Shown here: piece by piece, positions 38,151 through 46,281 of the stretch | Layout of the letters: the number at the start of each line of letters is the position of its first letter | How positions within the stretch are numbered: position 1 is the first letter of the stretch | NCBI RefSeq assembly: GCF_000717055.1 | Contig: NZ_JNXI01000002.1 | Location: forward strand, 434,001 to 498,000 | Length of the DNA: 64,000 nucleotides | DNA from: Streptomyces iakyrus | GTDB taxonomy: Bacteria; Actinomycetota; Actinomycetes; Streptomycetales; Streptomycetaceae | Reading direction: 5' to 3' | Translations under genes and position numbers: made by a program | Notes under the pieces: generated by a model | Database searches by the model: none | What the model was told of the DNA's origin: nothing | The model's input: only the letters and a program-made list of their open reading frames with translations

Positions 38151-40565
38151 ATGTCTCGACGGACAGGTGCCCGGCGCCGCCTCGGTTCCATACGCCTCTC
38201 CCTGGTGCTCCTGGCCCTCGTGCCCAGCGTCACCCTCGCCGCCATGTGGGGCGTGACGACGATCCAGATGTTCTCGGAGGGTCTCAGGCTGCGCGACCAG
38301 ACGGAGCTCAGCCGCTCGACCGGCGCCATGGGCACCGACGCGACGCTCGCGCTGCAACGGGAGCGCAGTCTGTCGGCCGCCTGGCTGGCCTCGCCCAAGG
38401 GCTCCCGGGCCGCCCTCGACGCGCAGCGCGCGGAGACCGACAAGGCGGTCGCCAAGCTGGTCGGGCAGGCTGACGCGATCGAGAAGGCACCCTCGCGCAT
38501 ATCCGACCGGCTGTACTCGGTGCTGGGCTCGGTGGGCAGCCTGGAGTACTACCGGGACCAGGTGGACGACCCGACCGACATCACCGCGCAGCAGGCGCTG
38601 GACCAGTACTCCTCGATCATCGACGACCAGATCCACGCCTTCCAGGAGCTGTCCCAGGTCGACGACGGCGACCTCACCTCGCAGGCGGGCCCGCTGGTCG
38701 GTCTCGAGCACGCCGCGGAGCTGGTCTCCCGGGAGGACGCGCAGCTGACCCTGGCCTGGCCCACCGGGCATCTGGACGACCAGACGTGGACGCAGTTCAC
38801 GGAGCTGGTGAACACCCGGCGCTGGCTGGTCAAGGACCAGGTCGTGCCGCAGCTGACGGGCAGCGCCAAGGCGCAGACCGAGCAGATCCTGGCGAGCCGG
38901 GACTGGCAGACGCTGCAGTCCGTCGAGGACCAGGTGCTGGCGGCGCGCAACGCGGGCGCCGCCCCGGACCGGATCGCCCTGCCGGACGCGCAGAAGCGGT
39001 GGTCCGCCGCCATGGACACGCTGTCCGAGCAGTACGCGGGCCTCATCCAGCAGCAGACGACGGGGCTGCTCCAGCGCAGTGCCGACAAGGCGGACGCCCT
39101 GCTGCTCAAGGCGGCGCTGCTGAGCGCGGGCGGGCTGCTCGCGCTGCTGGTGTGCGTCGGCATGTCCTGGCGGATCACGCGTTCGCTGTCCCGGCGGCTG
39201 CGCGGCCTGCGCCGGGCCGCCGTCAGCCTGGCGCAGGAGCGGCTGCCCGACGTGGTGGCGCGGCTGGAGCGGGGCGAGACGGTCGATCCGGAGTCGGCGA
39301 CGACCGAGCTGGACTACGGCCACGACGAACTCGGCCAGGTGGCCCGGGCGTTCAACACCGCCCAGCGCACGGCCGTGCACACCGCGGTCGAACTCGCCGA
39401 CACCCGGCGCGGCTTCCAGAAGATCATCCTGGGCATCGCGCGGCAGAGCCAGAACCTGGTCAACCTCCAGCTGAGCAAGCTCGACACGCTGGAGCGCGAG
39501 CACACCGACCCCGACATCCTCAAGGGCCTGTACGAACTGGACTCCACGGCCAGCCAGTTGCGCCGCTACGAGGAGAACCTCGTCATCGTCAGCGGTGAGC
39601 GGCCCGGCCGGAGCTGGAGCGAGCCGGTCGCGCTGATGGACATCCTGCGCAGCGCGGTCGGGGAGGTCGCCGAGTACCAGCGGGTGGAGGTACTCACCGA
39701 GGAGGAGGTGTACGTCGCGCCGCCCGCGGTGGCCGACGTCATCCATCTGCTGGCCGAGCTCATCGACAACGCGACCGCGTACTCCCCCGCCCCGAGCCCC
39801 GTCACGGTGCGGGCCGGGATGGTGGCCAAGGGCCTGGCCGTGGAGGTCGAGGACCGCGGCCTCGGCATGTCGGAGGAGGACTACGCGTCCTTCAACGAAC
39901 AGCTGGCGGTGCCGCCGCAGTTCGACGTGGTGGCGCTCGCCGACGACCTGCGCCTCGGCATGTTCGTGATCGGCCGGCTGGCCCACCGGCACGGCATCGC
40001 CGTCACCCTGCGCTCGTCGCCGTACGGCGGGACCACGGCGATCGTGCTGGTGCCGCACGAGATCGTGGTGCGGGAGGCTCCCGGCGTCGCCGTGAAGGGC
40101 GGCGACGCCCCGGAGGACGAGAAGGCGGCCGTGAACGGACGGGATGCGGCGGACACCGAGCGGAGTGAGGCACCCCGGCCGGCCGAGGCGTCCCGCGGGA
40201 CGGAGCCCGCCGCCGGACCCACTCCGGAGCCCCGGCCCCTCGTCGCGGCCCGCACCGCCTCCGCCACCGCATCGGCCCCCCGCGAGGTCGTCCCCCGGCG
40301 GGACGGTCTCGCCCCGCTCCCCCGCAGAGTGCCGCAGACCAGCCTGGTGGAGGAGCTGCGCGAGGAGTCCGCGCCCGCCGGTGACGACGGCTCCCTCGAC
40401 GACTTCACCGCCGAGGCCGCCGCCTCCTCCCTGGCCGGTTTCCAGCGCGGCACGCTCCGGGCCCGTGACGACGACGCCGAGCCGCCCCACGAAGAGGAGG
40501 CGGCCGCGGTACCCCGGCAGGCCGCCGCCGGCCCCGTCCCCTCGACTCCGCCCGCCGACCGCTGA
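38151..40565 (+). CDS. cvnA: Conservon sensor histidine-kinase-like protein CvnA
   Basis: Membrane protein of 804 residues: a first helix (about 15-37), a long external nitrate-sensor-type helical domain with LQRERSLSAAWL, a second helix (about 322-344), a HAMP-like region, a dimerisation region, a HATPase domain (LLAELIDNATAYSP N-box, EDRGLGM, LRLGMFVIGRLAHRHG) and a 170-residue disordered tail rich in Pro, Ala and Glu. In the dimerisation region the usual LDHLATR of these kinases reads LDSTASQ (Ser465), so the phospho-acceptor His seems lost. First gene of a cvnABCD unit. Confidence 0.88.
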   Translation: MSRRTGARRRLGSIRLSLVLLALVPSVTLAAMWGVTTIQMFSEGLRLRDQTELSRSTGAMGTDATLALQRERSLSAAWLASPKGSRAALDAQRAETDKAVAKLVGQADAIEKAPSRISDRLYSVLGSVGSLEYYRDQVDDPTDITAQQALDQYSSIIDDQIHAFQELSQVDDGDLTSQAGPLVGLEHAAELVSREDAQLTLAWPTGHLDDQTWTQFTELVNTRRWLVKDQVVPQLTGSAKAQTEQILASRDWQTLQSVEDQVLAARNAGAAPDRIALPDAQKRWSAAMDTLSEQYAGLIQQQTTGLLQRSADKADALLLKAALLSAGGLLALLVCVGMSWRITRSLSRRLRGLRRAAVSLAQERLPDVVARLERGETVDPESATTELDYGHDELGQVARAFNTAQRTAVHTAVELADTRRGFQKIILGIARQSQNLVNLQLSKLDTLEREHTDPDILKGLYELDSTASQLRRYEENLVIVSGERPGRSWSEPVALMDILRSAVGEVAEYQRVEVLTEEEVYVAPPAVADVIHLLAELIDNATAYSPAPSPVTVRAGMVAKGLAVEVEDRGLGMSEEDYASFNEQLAVPPQFDVVALADDLRLGMFVIGRLAHRHGIAVTLRSSPYGGTTAIVLVPHEIVVREAPGVAVKGGDAPEDEKAAVNGRDAADTERSEAPRPAEASRGTEPAAGPTPEPRPLVAARTASATASAPREVVPRRDGLAPLPRRVPQTSLVEELREESAPAGDDGSLDDFTAEAAASSLAGFQRGTLRARDDDAEPPHEEEAAAVPRQAAAGPVPSTPPADR

Positions 40566-40579
40566 CGAAGGACACCGCA

Positions 40580-41011
40580 ATGACACGCCCCATCCCCGCC
40601 ACGCACACCCAGCTCGACCAGCTGCTGACCGGACTCGTGGAGCGGGTCGCCGACGTTAACCAGGCCGTGGTGCTCTCCGAGGACGGCCTGGTGGTCAGCA
40701 AGTCCACCGGATTCCTGCGCGACGACGCCGAGCGGCTCGCTGCGACCGCCTCCGGGCTGATGAGCCTCAGCAAGGGCGTCAGCATGGATTTCCGGGGCGG
40801 TCCGGTGCGCCAGGCCCTCATCGAGATGGCCAACAGCTATCTGATCCTGACCTCCGCCGGGCCCGGCGCGCATCTGGTCGTGCTGACCGGGCCGGGCGCG
40901 GACGTCGGGGTGGTGGCGTACCAGATGAACATGCTGGTGAAGAAGATCGGCGAGCACCTCAGCGCGGCACCGCGGGGCACGGCCGGACCCGTCGTCGATC
41001 CCGGCGTGTGA
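40580..41011 (+). CDS. cvnB: Roadblock/LC7-domain protein CvnB
   Basis: Cytoplasmic protein of 143 residues with the roadblock/LC7 fold (LLTGLVERVADVNQAVVLSEDGLVVSKST ... GVVAYQMNMLVKKIGEHL). In bacteria such proteins act as partners or activators of small Ras-like GTPases, here CvnD. ATG has AAGGA seven bases upstream; it starts 14 bp after cvnA. Confidence 0.93.
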   Translation: MTRPIPATHTQLDQLLTGLVERVADVNQAVVLSEDGLVVSKSTGFLRDDAERLAATASGLMSLSKGVSMDFRGGPVRQALIEMANSYLILTSAGPGAHLVVLTGPGADVGVVAYQMNMLVKKIGEHLSAAPRGTAGPVVDPGV

Positions 41012-41012
41012 G

Positions 41013-41372
41013 GTGACGGTAGGTGATCCGGCGGGCCGGCTCGTCCGGCTGTTCGCTCTGACCGGCGGGCGGACCCGCCCCAGCCGCGCGGACTTCACGC
41101 TCATCTCGACGGTCACGGCGGTCGATCCGCCGCCCGCCACGGCTTCGCGGTGCCAGCCCGAGCACACCCGGATCCTGCGGCTGTGCGCCGAGCCGGTCGC
41201 CGTGGCCGAGCTGGCCGCCCGGCTCGACCTGCCGGTGAGCGTGGTCGTCATCCTGCTGTGCGACCTGCTGGAGGCGGGCCGGATCACCGTCCGCCCGCCG
41301 CGTCCCGTCTCCCGTACCACTCCGGACCTGGACCTGCTGCAGAAAGTGAGGGACGGCCTTGGCCGGCTCTGA
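41013..41372 (+). CDS. cvnC: DUF742 protein CvnC
   Basis: Small cytoplasmic protein of 119 residues of the DUF742 family, with a winged-helix-like core (RILRLCAEPVAVAELAARLDLPVSVVVILLCDLLEAGRITV). Third member of the conservon; it is thought to work with CvnB and the GTPase at the membrane-bound kinase. Start GTG 41013 is one base after the cvnB stop. Confidence 0.92.
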   Translation: MTVGDPAGRLVRLFALTGGRTRPSRADFTLISTVTAVDPPPATASRCQPEHTRILRLCAEPVAVAELAARLDLPVSVVVILLCDLLEAGRITVRPPRPVSRTTPDLDLLQKVRDGLGRL

Positions 41373-41943
41373 CCTTGCCACTGACGCGTCTTCGGCACCC
41401 GACACGGTCAAGATCCTCATCGCCGGGGGCTTCGGCGTCGGCAAGACCACCCTGGTCGGGTCGGTCAGCGAGATCGTCCCGTTGCGCACCGAGGAACCCC
41501 TGACCATGGCCGGTCTGGGCGTCGACGACCTGGAGGGCATCGAGGAGAAGCGGGCCACCACCGTGGCCCTGGACTTCGGCCGGATCACCATCAGCCGGGA
41601 ACTGGTGCTGTACCTGTTCGGCACCCCGGGGCAGCAGCGGTTCTGGTTCATGTGGAACGACCTGGCGCTCGGCGCCCTCGGTGCCGTGGTCCTGGTCGAC
41701 GTGCGCAGACCCGAGTGCAGCTTCGCCGCGATCGACTTCTTCGAGCGCCGGGGCATTCCCTTCGTCGTCGGCGTCAACGGCTTCCACGGCGAACACCCCT
41801 ACCCGCCCGAGGACATCAGGGAGGCACTCGCCCTGCCGGAGCACGTGCGGGTGCTGCTGTGCGACGCCCGGGACCGGGAGTCGTGCCGGGACGTGCTGAT
41901 CGCGCTGATCGACCAGCTGATCGCGGCGGCGGTGCAGGCCTGA
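41359..41943 (+). CDS. cvnD: Small Ras-like GTPase CvnD
   Basis: GTP-binding protein of 194 residues: P-loop GGFGVGKTTLVGS, switch region TTVALDFGRITI, and GTPGQQRFWFMWNDLALGA, where a Trp-Phe stretch follows the GTPxGQ motif as in the MglA/CvnD group. It begins with a rare TTG at 41359, five bases after GAGGGA, overlapping cvnC by 14 bp. No cytochrome P450 gene (cvnE, seen in some conservons) follows, so this is a four-gene unit. Confidence 0.92.
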   Translation: MAGSDLATDASSAPDTVKILIAGGFGVGKTTLVGSVSEIVPLRTEEPLTMAGLGVDDLEGIEEKRATTVALDFGRITISRELVLYLFGTPGQQRFWFMWNDLALGALGAVVLVDVRRPECSFAAIDFFERRGIPFVVGVNGFHGEHPYPPEDIREALALPEHVRVLLCDARDRESCRDVLIALIDQLIAAAVQA

Positions 41944-41997
41944 GCCGAGGGCGGCTCGATTCCGGTAGGGTGCCGGTCGGTTCCGGGTGGGTGCGGC

Positions 41998-42543
41998 TCA
42001 GCTCCCGGCGGGTGCGGGCCCGGCCCCGTCGGGCACGGGGCGGCCCGTGAAGGCGTCCAGGACGATGCGGTCGCCGACCGGTCCGTCCAGCTTCACCGTG
42101 ACCTTCTTCCCGCGCAGTTCACTCGTGCAGGGGCCGTCGTGGAGGCCTGTCACGGCGGCGGACAGCACGACGCTGCCGCTGGTCTCCAGCACGTCCACGA
42201 CGGGGCCGTCGTCGCAGGAGCCGTGGTGGGCCTCGACGGTGAGGGTCCGGCCGTTCCCGGCGACCTGGGTCAGGCCGCCGAGCGGGGCCAGCACGTCGGC
42301 GGGTACGTTCTGCCCGAGCGGCCCGATGGGCGGTGCCACGAGGCGGTAGCCCGCGCGCCACCGATCGGCGGCCCGGGAGCCGTCCCAGGCCTTGGCCACC
42401 TGCTGGGCGCGGGCGTCGGAGCGCGGGGACGGTTCGGTGCCGCCGGCCTCCGCCGAGCCGCACCCCGCGGCGGCTCCGGCTCCGGCGGCGGACAGGGCGA
42501 GGACGAGGAGGAGGCGGGCCGTGCGGGTCATGTCGGTACGCAT
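41998..42543 (-). CDS. Lipoprotein of unknown function
   Basis: Protein of 181 residues with a lipoprotein signal (RLLLVLALSAAGAGAAAGC, Cys near residue 28). The mature part (RAQQVAKAWDGSRAADRWRAGYRLV then VEAHHGSCDDGPVVDVLETSGSVVLSAAVTG) looks like a small beta-rich domain with two further Cys. Family recurrent in Streptomyces, no function known to me. ATG 42543 has GGGAG six bases upstream. Faces the end of cvnD across 54 bp. Confidence 0.72.
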   Translation of the reverse strand: MRTDMTRTARLLLVLALSAAGAGAAAGCGSAEAGGTEPSPRSDARAQQVAKAWDGSRAADRWRAGYRLVAPPIGPLGQNVPADVLAPLGGLTQVAGNGRTLTVEAHHGSCDDGPVVDVLETSGSVVLSAAVTGLHDGPCTSELRGKKVTVKLDGPVGDRIVLDAFTGRPVPDGAGPAPAGS

Positions 42544-42636
42544 GACGCTCCCAGGGGTTCGCGGTGACCGGGGATGGTTCCGTCCCTGTGACGCCCCACC
42601 CCCGGCCCGCGTTCGGCCCCTTCCGGATCCGCCCGG

Positions 42637-42660
42637 GCCCGTTACCGCACCGTGACGGGC
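42637..42660 (-). terminator. Possible terminator of the quaternary-amine transporter operon
   Basis: GCCCGT...ACGGGC arms with additional AC/GT pairs around a short loop, directly after the binding-protein stop on the minus strand. The stem is interrupted, so only moderately convincing. Confidence 0.4.
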
Positions 42661-42667
42661 GGCGCGG

Positions 42668-43624
42668 TCAGCTCAGGCCCGCCGACTTCAGCCACGCCGT
42701 CGCCACATCCAGCGGGTCCTTCTTCTCCAGCTGCACCTGCGCGTCCAGCTCCAGGAGCGTCTTGGTGTCCAGCTTCGCCGAGACCGCGTCGAGCGCGTCG
42801 ACGCCCTTCTGGGAGAGGCCGTCCTTGTGGACCAGCGGGGTCACGTTGGCGAATCCGAAGAGGTTCTCCGGGTCCTTCAGGACGACGAACTTCTCCTTCA
42901 CGATGGTGGGGTCCGTGGTGAAGATGTCGGCGGCCTGGACGGTGTTCCTGGTGAGCGCCGCCTGGGTCAGAGGGCCACCCGCGTCGAGCGCCTTGAAGGA
43001 CTTGAACTCCAGGCCGTACACGGACTTCAGGCCCTCCAGGCCCTGGTGCCTGGTCTGGAACTCGGGCGAACCGCCGATCACCAGGTCCGGAGCGGCCTTC
43101 TTGAGGTCCGCGAGGGTGGACGAGGAGGTGAGCTTGTACTTCTTGGCGGTCTGGGCGTTGACGGTCACCGAGTCCTTGTCCTCGGCCGGCGAGGACTTCA
43201 GCAGCGTCAGCTTCTTGTCGAGCTTGGCCTTGACGGCCTCGTTGACCGCCTCGGCGGACTTCTGCTCGGCCTTGGGGTCCAGGTAGGCGAGCAGCGAACC
43301 GTTGTACTCCGGCAGCACGGTGACGGAGCCGTTCTTCATCAGGCCGTACGTCGTCTCGCGGCTGCCGATGTTGTGCTTGTAGGTGACCTTGATGCCCTTG
43401 GCTTTGAGGGCCTCGCCGTAGATGTCGGCGAGCAGGGTGCTCTCGGCGAAGTTGTTGGAGCCGACGACGACGGTGCCCGCCTTCGCCTTCTCGCCCGCCA
43501 GGGGGTCGTCGGAGGTGTCGCCGGACGAACAGCCCGCGAGCAGTGCCGCAGCGGCGGTGAGCGCGGCCACTGCCGCGCCGGTGTGCCTCGTCCTGGACCA
43601 GCTGCTCTTCGCGGTAGAAGTCAT
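42668..43624 (-). CDS. Glycine betaine/choline-type ABC binding lipoprotein (OpuCC-like)
   Basis: Lipoprotein of 318 residues with lipobox LLAGC (Cys about 31), belonging to the OpuAC-type quaternary-amine-binding class: VVVGSNNFAESTLLADIYGEALKAKG, NIGSRETTYGLMKNG, LPEYNGSLLAYL and AADIFTTDPTIVKEKFVVLKDP. Binds compatible solutes such as glycine betaine, carnitine or choline; the exact ligand is not evident. Last gene of the four-gene transporter operon, 77 bp after the permease, and may also have its own promoter. Confidence 0.9.
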   Translation of the reverse strand: MTSTAKSSWSRTRHTGAAVAALTAAAALLAGCSSGDTSDDPLAGEKAKAGTVVVGSNNFAESTLLADIYGEALKAKGIKVTYKHNIGSRETTYGLMKNGSVTVLPEYNGSLLAYLDPKAEQKSAEAVNEAVKAKLDKKLTLLKSSPAEDKDSVTVNAQTAKKYKLTSSSTLADLKKAAPDLVIGGSPEFQTRHQGLEGLKSVYGLEFKSFKALDAGGPLTQAALTRNTVQAADIFTTDPTIVKEKFVVLKDPENLFGFANVTPLVHKDGLSQKGVDALDAVSAKLDTKTLLELDAQVQLEKKDPLDVATAWLKSAGLS

Positions 43625-43701
43625 TCACCGATCCAATCCAGCCCCTTTACGATCAGTCAAGGGACGCCTGGTCACGGTTTCTTACAGACCTCGTGAGGAC
43701 G

Positions 43702-44367
43702 TCAGCGCCTGCGCACTCCCGGTGACACGGCCAGGCGGCCCACCGCCCAGAACACCGCCAGCGTGAGGAGTGCCAGAACGGCCACGAGGGTGGCGCCGCC
43801 GACCACCTTCTCGTAGTTGCGCTGGTAGAGCCCGTCGACGATGTACCGGCCGAGGCCGCCCAGGCTGACGTAGGCGGCGATGGTGGCCGTCGAGACGATC
43901 TGGATGGCCGCCGAGCGCAGTCCGCTCAGGATCAGCGGCAGCGCGACCGGCAGTTCGACCTGGAAGAGGATCCGCGACTCGTGCATGCCCATGCCGCGGG
44001 CGGCGTCCACCGGGGACGGGTCGACGGTGCGGACGGCCTCGTAGGTGGTCACCAGGATCGGCGGCACGGCGAGGATGACCAGGGGGATCATCACGGGCAG
44101 CAGCCCGAAGCCCATCACGATGACGATCAGCACGAGCAGGCCGAAACTGGGCAGCGCGCGGGCCGCGGTGGCGATGAACGCGAGGGCGTTGCCGCCCCGC
44201 CCGGTGTGCCCGGTGATCAGGCCGACGGGCAGGCCGATCGCGGCGGCGAGGGCCAGCGCCAGAGCCGAGTACTGGATGTGTTCGAGCAGGCGCTGCGGGA
44301 TGCCGTCGTAGCCGTGCCAGTGGGCGCTGTCGCTGAAGAAGGCGTTGACGAAGTTCAGTACGTTCAC
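43702..44367 (-). CDS. Quaternary-amine ABC permease (OpuCD-like)
   Basis: Membrane protein of 221 residues with five or six helices and the conserved TRALPSFGLL-type and VDAARGMGMHESRILFQVELPVALPLILSGLR (EAA-like) segments of OpuCB/OpuCD permeases. GTG 44367 overlaps the upstream permease stop by four bases (GTGA), and the in-frame extension further upstream is not used. Forms the membrane channel with its sister permease. Confidence 0.9.
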   Translation of the reverse strand: MNVLNFVNAFFSDSAHWHGYDGIPQRLLEHIQYSALALALAAAIGLPVGLITGHTGRGGNALAFIATAARALPSFGLLVLIVIVMGFGLLPVMIPLVILAVPPILVTTYEAVRTVDPSPVDAARGMGMHESRILFQVELPVALPLILSGLRSAAIQIVSTATIAAYVSLGGLGRYIVDGLYQRNYEKVVGGATLVAVLALLTLAVFWAVGRLAVSPGVRRR

Positions 44368-45080
44368 CGGGTCACGTCCTGGGGGGCGGGCAGCTTCTGC
44401 CGCGTGCTCGGCTTCGGGCGCCTGCGGGTGCCGTTCGGCATCCACGGGGTCAGCACGACGCGGAGCAGCACCAGCAGGGCGTCGCACAGGATGGCCAGGA
44501 CGGCCGTCGTGATCACGGAGTTCACAGCCAGCTCGGGCCGGTCGTACTTCTGCGCGTCGGCGAGCAGGTTGCCGAGGGCGCCCTGGTTGCCGATGAGGGT
44601 GCCGACGCTGACCAGGGAGATGCTGGAGACGGTGGCGACCCGGAGCCCGGCGATGATGGCCGGCACGGCGATCGGCAACTGCACCTGGAGGTAGCGGCGT
44701 ACCGGCCCGAAGCCCATGGCGGTGGCCGCGGCCAGGGTCTCCTGCGGCACGGACCGCACACCGTCGACGATGGCCGGCACGAGCACCACGAGGCTGTACA
44801 CGGCCAGCGGGATCATCACGGTCAGCTCGGTCTGGCCGGTGTAGTCGATGAGGACCACGAAGAAGGCCAGCGACGGGACGGCGTAGAGGACGGTGGTGGC
44901 GCCGAGCACGGGCGGGTACAGCCAGCGGAAGCGGACGCAGAGCTGGGCGAGCGGCAGCGCGAGCAGCAGGCCGGCCAGCACGGGCAGCAGCGCCTCGCGC
45001 AGGTGCAGCCCGATCAGGCCCTGATAGCTGTGCTGGAGGTCGCTCGGGATGTCGAAGAAACCGTCGAAGAAGCCGTTCAC
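44364..45080 (-). CDS. Quaternary-amine ABC permease (OpuCB-like)
   Basis: Membrane protein of 238 residues, with LYAVPSLAFFVVL and the coupling loop ETLAAATAMGFGPVRRYLQVQLPIAVPAIIAGLR. The C-terminus carries a basic tail (GTRRRPKPSTRQK). ATG 45080 overlaps the ATPase stop by four bases. Partner of the second permease; together they take up an osmoprotectant-type amine. Confidence 0.9.
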   Translation of the reverse strand: MNGFFDGFFDIPSDLQHSYQGLIGLHLREALLPVLAGLLLALPLAQLCVRFRWLYPPVLGATTVLYAVPSLAFFVVLIDYTGQTELTVMIPLAVYSLVVLVPAIVDGVRSVPQETLAAATAMGFGPVRRYLQVQLPIAVPAIIAGLRVATVSSISLVSVGTLIGNQGALGNLLADAQKYDRPELAVNSVITTAVLAILCDALLVLLRVVLTPWMPNGTRRRPKPSTRQKLPAPQDVTR

Positions 45081-46240
45081 GACGCGACCTTGGCCTCGTC
45101 GGCGTGACCGGCGGCGTGGGCGCTGCGGATCGCCTCCCCGATGGTGGCCTGCGAGACCACGCCGGTCACGCGGCCGGTGCCGTCGACGGCGACGGCGTGG
45201 CCGGACGGGGAGAGCACCGCGCAGTCGAGGGCGGCCCGCAGGGAGTCGGTGCCGGGGACGAAGGGCCGTCCGTGCGGGATGAGCCGGTCGGTCCTGATGT
45301 CACCGGCCGTCAGGTCGTCCCGCTCACCCCAGCCGAGGGGACGGCCGTCGGCGTCGGTGACCAGCAGCCAGGGTTCGCCGGGGGCGGCGAGCTGCTCGGC
45401 GGTGGCGTCGGCCGGGACCACCGGGCCGGTGGACAGCGGGAGTTCGGCGGAGGGGAAGAACGACAGCCGCCGGATGCCGCGGTCGGCGCCGAGGAAGTCC
45501 TCGACGAAGGCGTCGGCGGGGCTGGACAGCAGCTCGGCCGGGGGCGCGTACTGGGCGAGGTGGCCGCCCTCACGCATCACGGCGACCATCGTGCCGAGTT
45601 TGATCGCCTCGTCGATGTCGTGCGTGACGAAGACGATGGTCTTGCCCAACTCGTCCTGAATGCGCAGCAGTTCGTCCTGGAGTCCCTTGCGCACCACCGG
45701 GTCGACCGCGGAGAACGGCTCGTCCATGAGCAGGACGGGCGGGTCGGCGGCGAGCGCCCGGGCCACGCCGACGCGCTGCTGCTGGCCGCCGGAGAGCTGG
45801 TACGGGTACCGCTTGGCGAGCGCGGTGTCGAGGCCCACGCGTTCCATCAGCTCCGCCGCCCGGGCCCGGGCCTTCTGCTTGCCCCAGCCGAGCACGCGCG
45901 GCACGGTGGCGATGTTGTCGAGGATCGTGCGGTGCTGGAAGAGGCCGGCGTTCTGGATGACGTAACCCATGGACCGGCGCAGGGTGGTGACGGGCCGGCG
46001 CTGGATGTCCTCGCCGTCGAGGAGGATGGTGCCCTCGCTCGGTTCGACCATGCGGTTGATCATCCGCAGGGTGGTGGTCTTGCCGCAGCCGGAGGGTCCG
46101 ACGAGGACGGTGATCGAGCGGTCGGGTATCTCCAGGGAGAGCCGGTCGACAGCCACCGTGCCGTCCGGATAGCGCTTGGTGACTGATTCGATCCGTATCA
46201 AGGCGCCGGAGCCCTTCGGGTTGGCGGAAGCGTTGGCCAT
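45077..46240 (-). CDS. Quaternary-amine ABC transporter ATPase with CBS domains (OpuCA-like)
   Basis: Cytoplasmic ATPase of 387 residues: Walker [10 protein letters not shown], signature [15 protein letters not shown], Walker [14 protein letters not shown] and switch His VTHDIDEAI. The C-terminal third (about 270-380) holds CBS-like modules ([54 protein letters not shown]), which in OpuA-type transporters sense ionic strength or nucleotides. First transporter gene, only 41 bp after the sensor kinase gene on the same strand. Confidence 0.93.
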   Translation of the reverse strand: MANASANPKGSGALIRIESVTKRYPDGTVAVDRLSLEIPDRSITVLVGPSGCGKTTTLRMINRMVEPSEGTILLDGEDIQRRPVTTLRRSMGYVIQNAGLFQHRTILDNIATVPRVLGWGKQKARARAAELMERVGLDTALAKRYPYQLSGGQQQRVGVARALAADPPVLLMDEPFSAVDPVVRKGLQDELLRIQDELGKTIVFVTHDIDEAIKLGTMVAVMREGGHLAQYAPPAELLSSPADAFVEDFLGADRGIRRLSFFPSAELPLSTGPVVPADATAEQLAAPGEPWLLVTDADGRPLGWGERDDLTAGDIRTDRLIPHGRPFVPGTDSLRAALDCAVLSPSGHAVAVDGTGRVTGVVSQATIGEAIRSAHAAGHADEAKVAS

Positions 46241-46281
46241 GGTCGTACGGGCTGTTTCCGGACGAGTCTAGAGGGCGCCTC

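Noticed and set aside
41944..41997. Imperfect direct repeat (TTCCGG...GGGTG) after cvnD
   Set aside because: Short and degenerate, probably chance in G-rich DNA.
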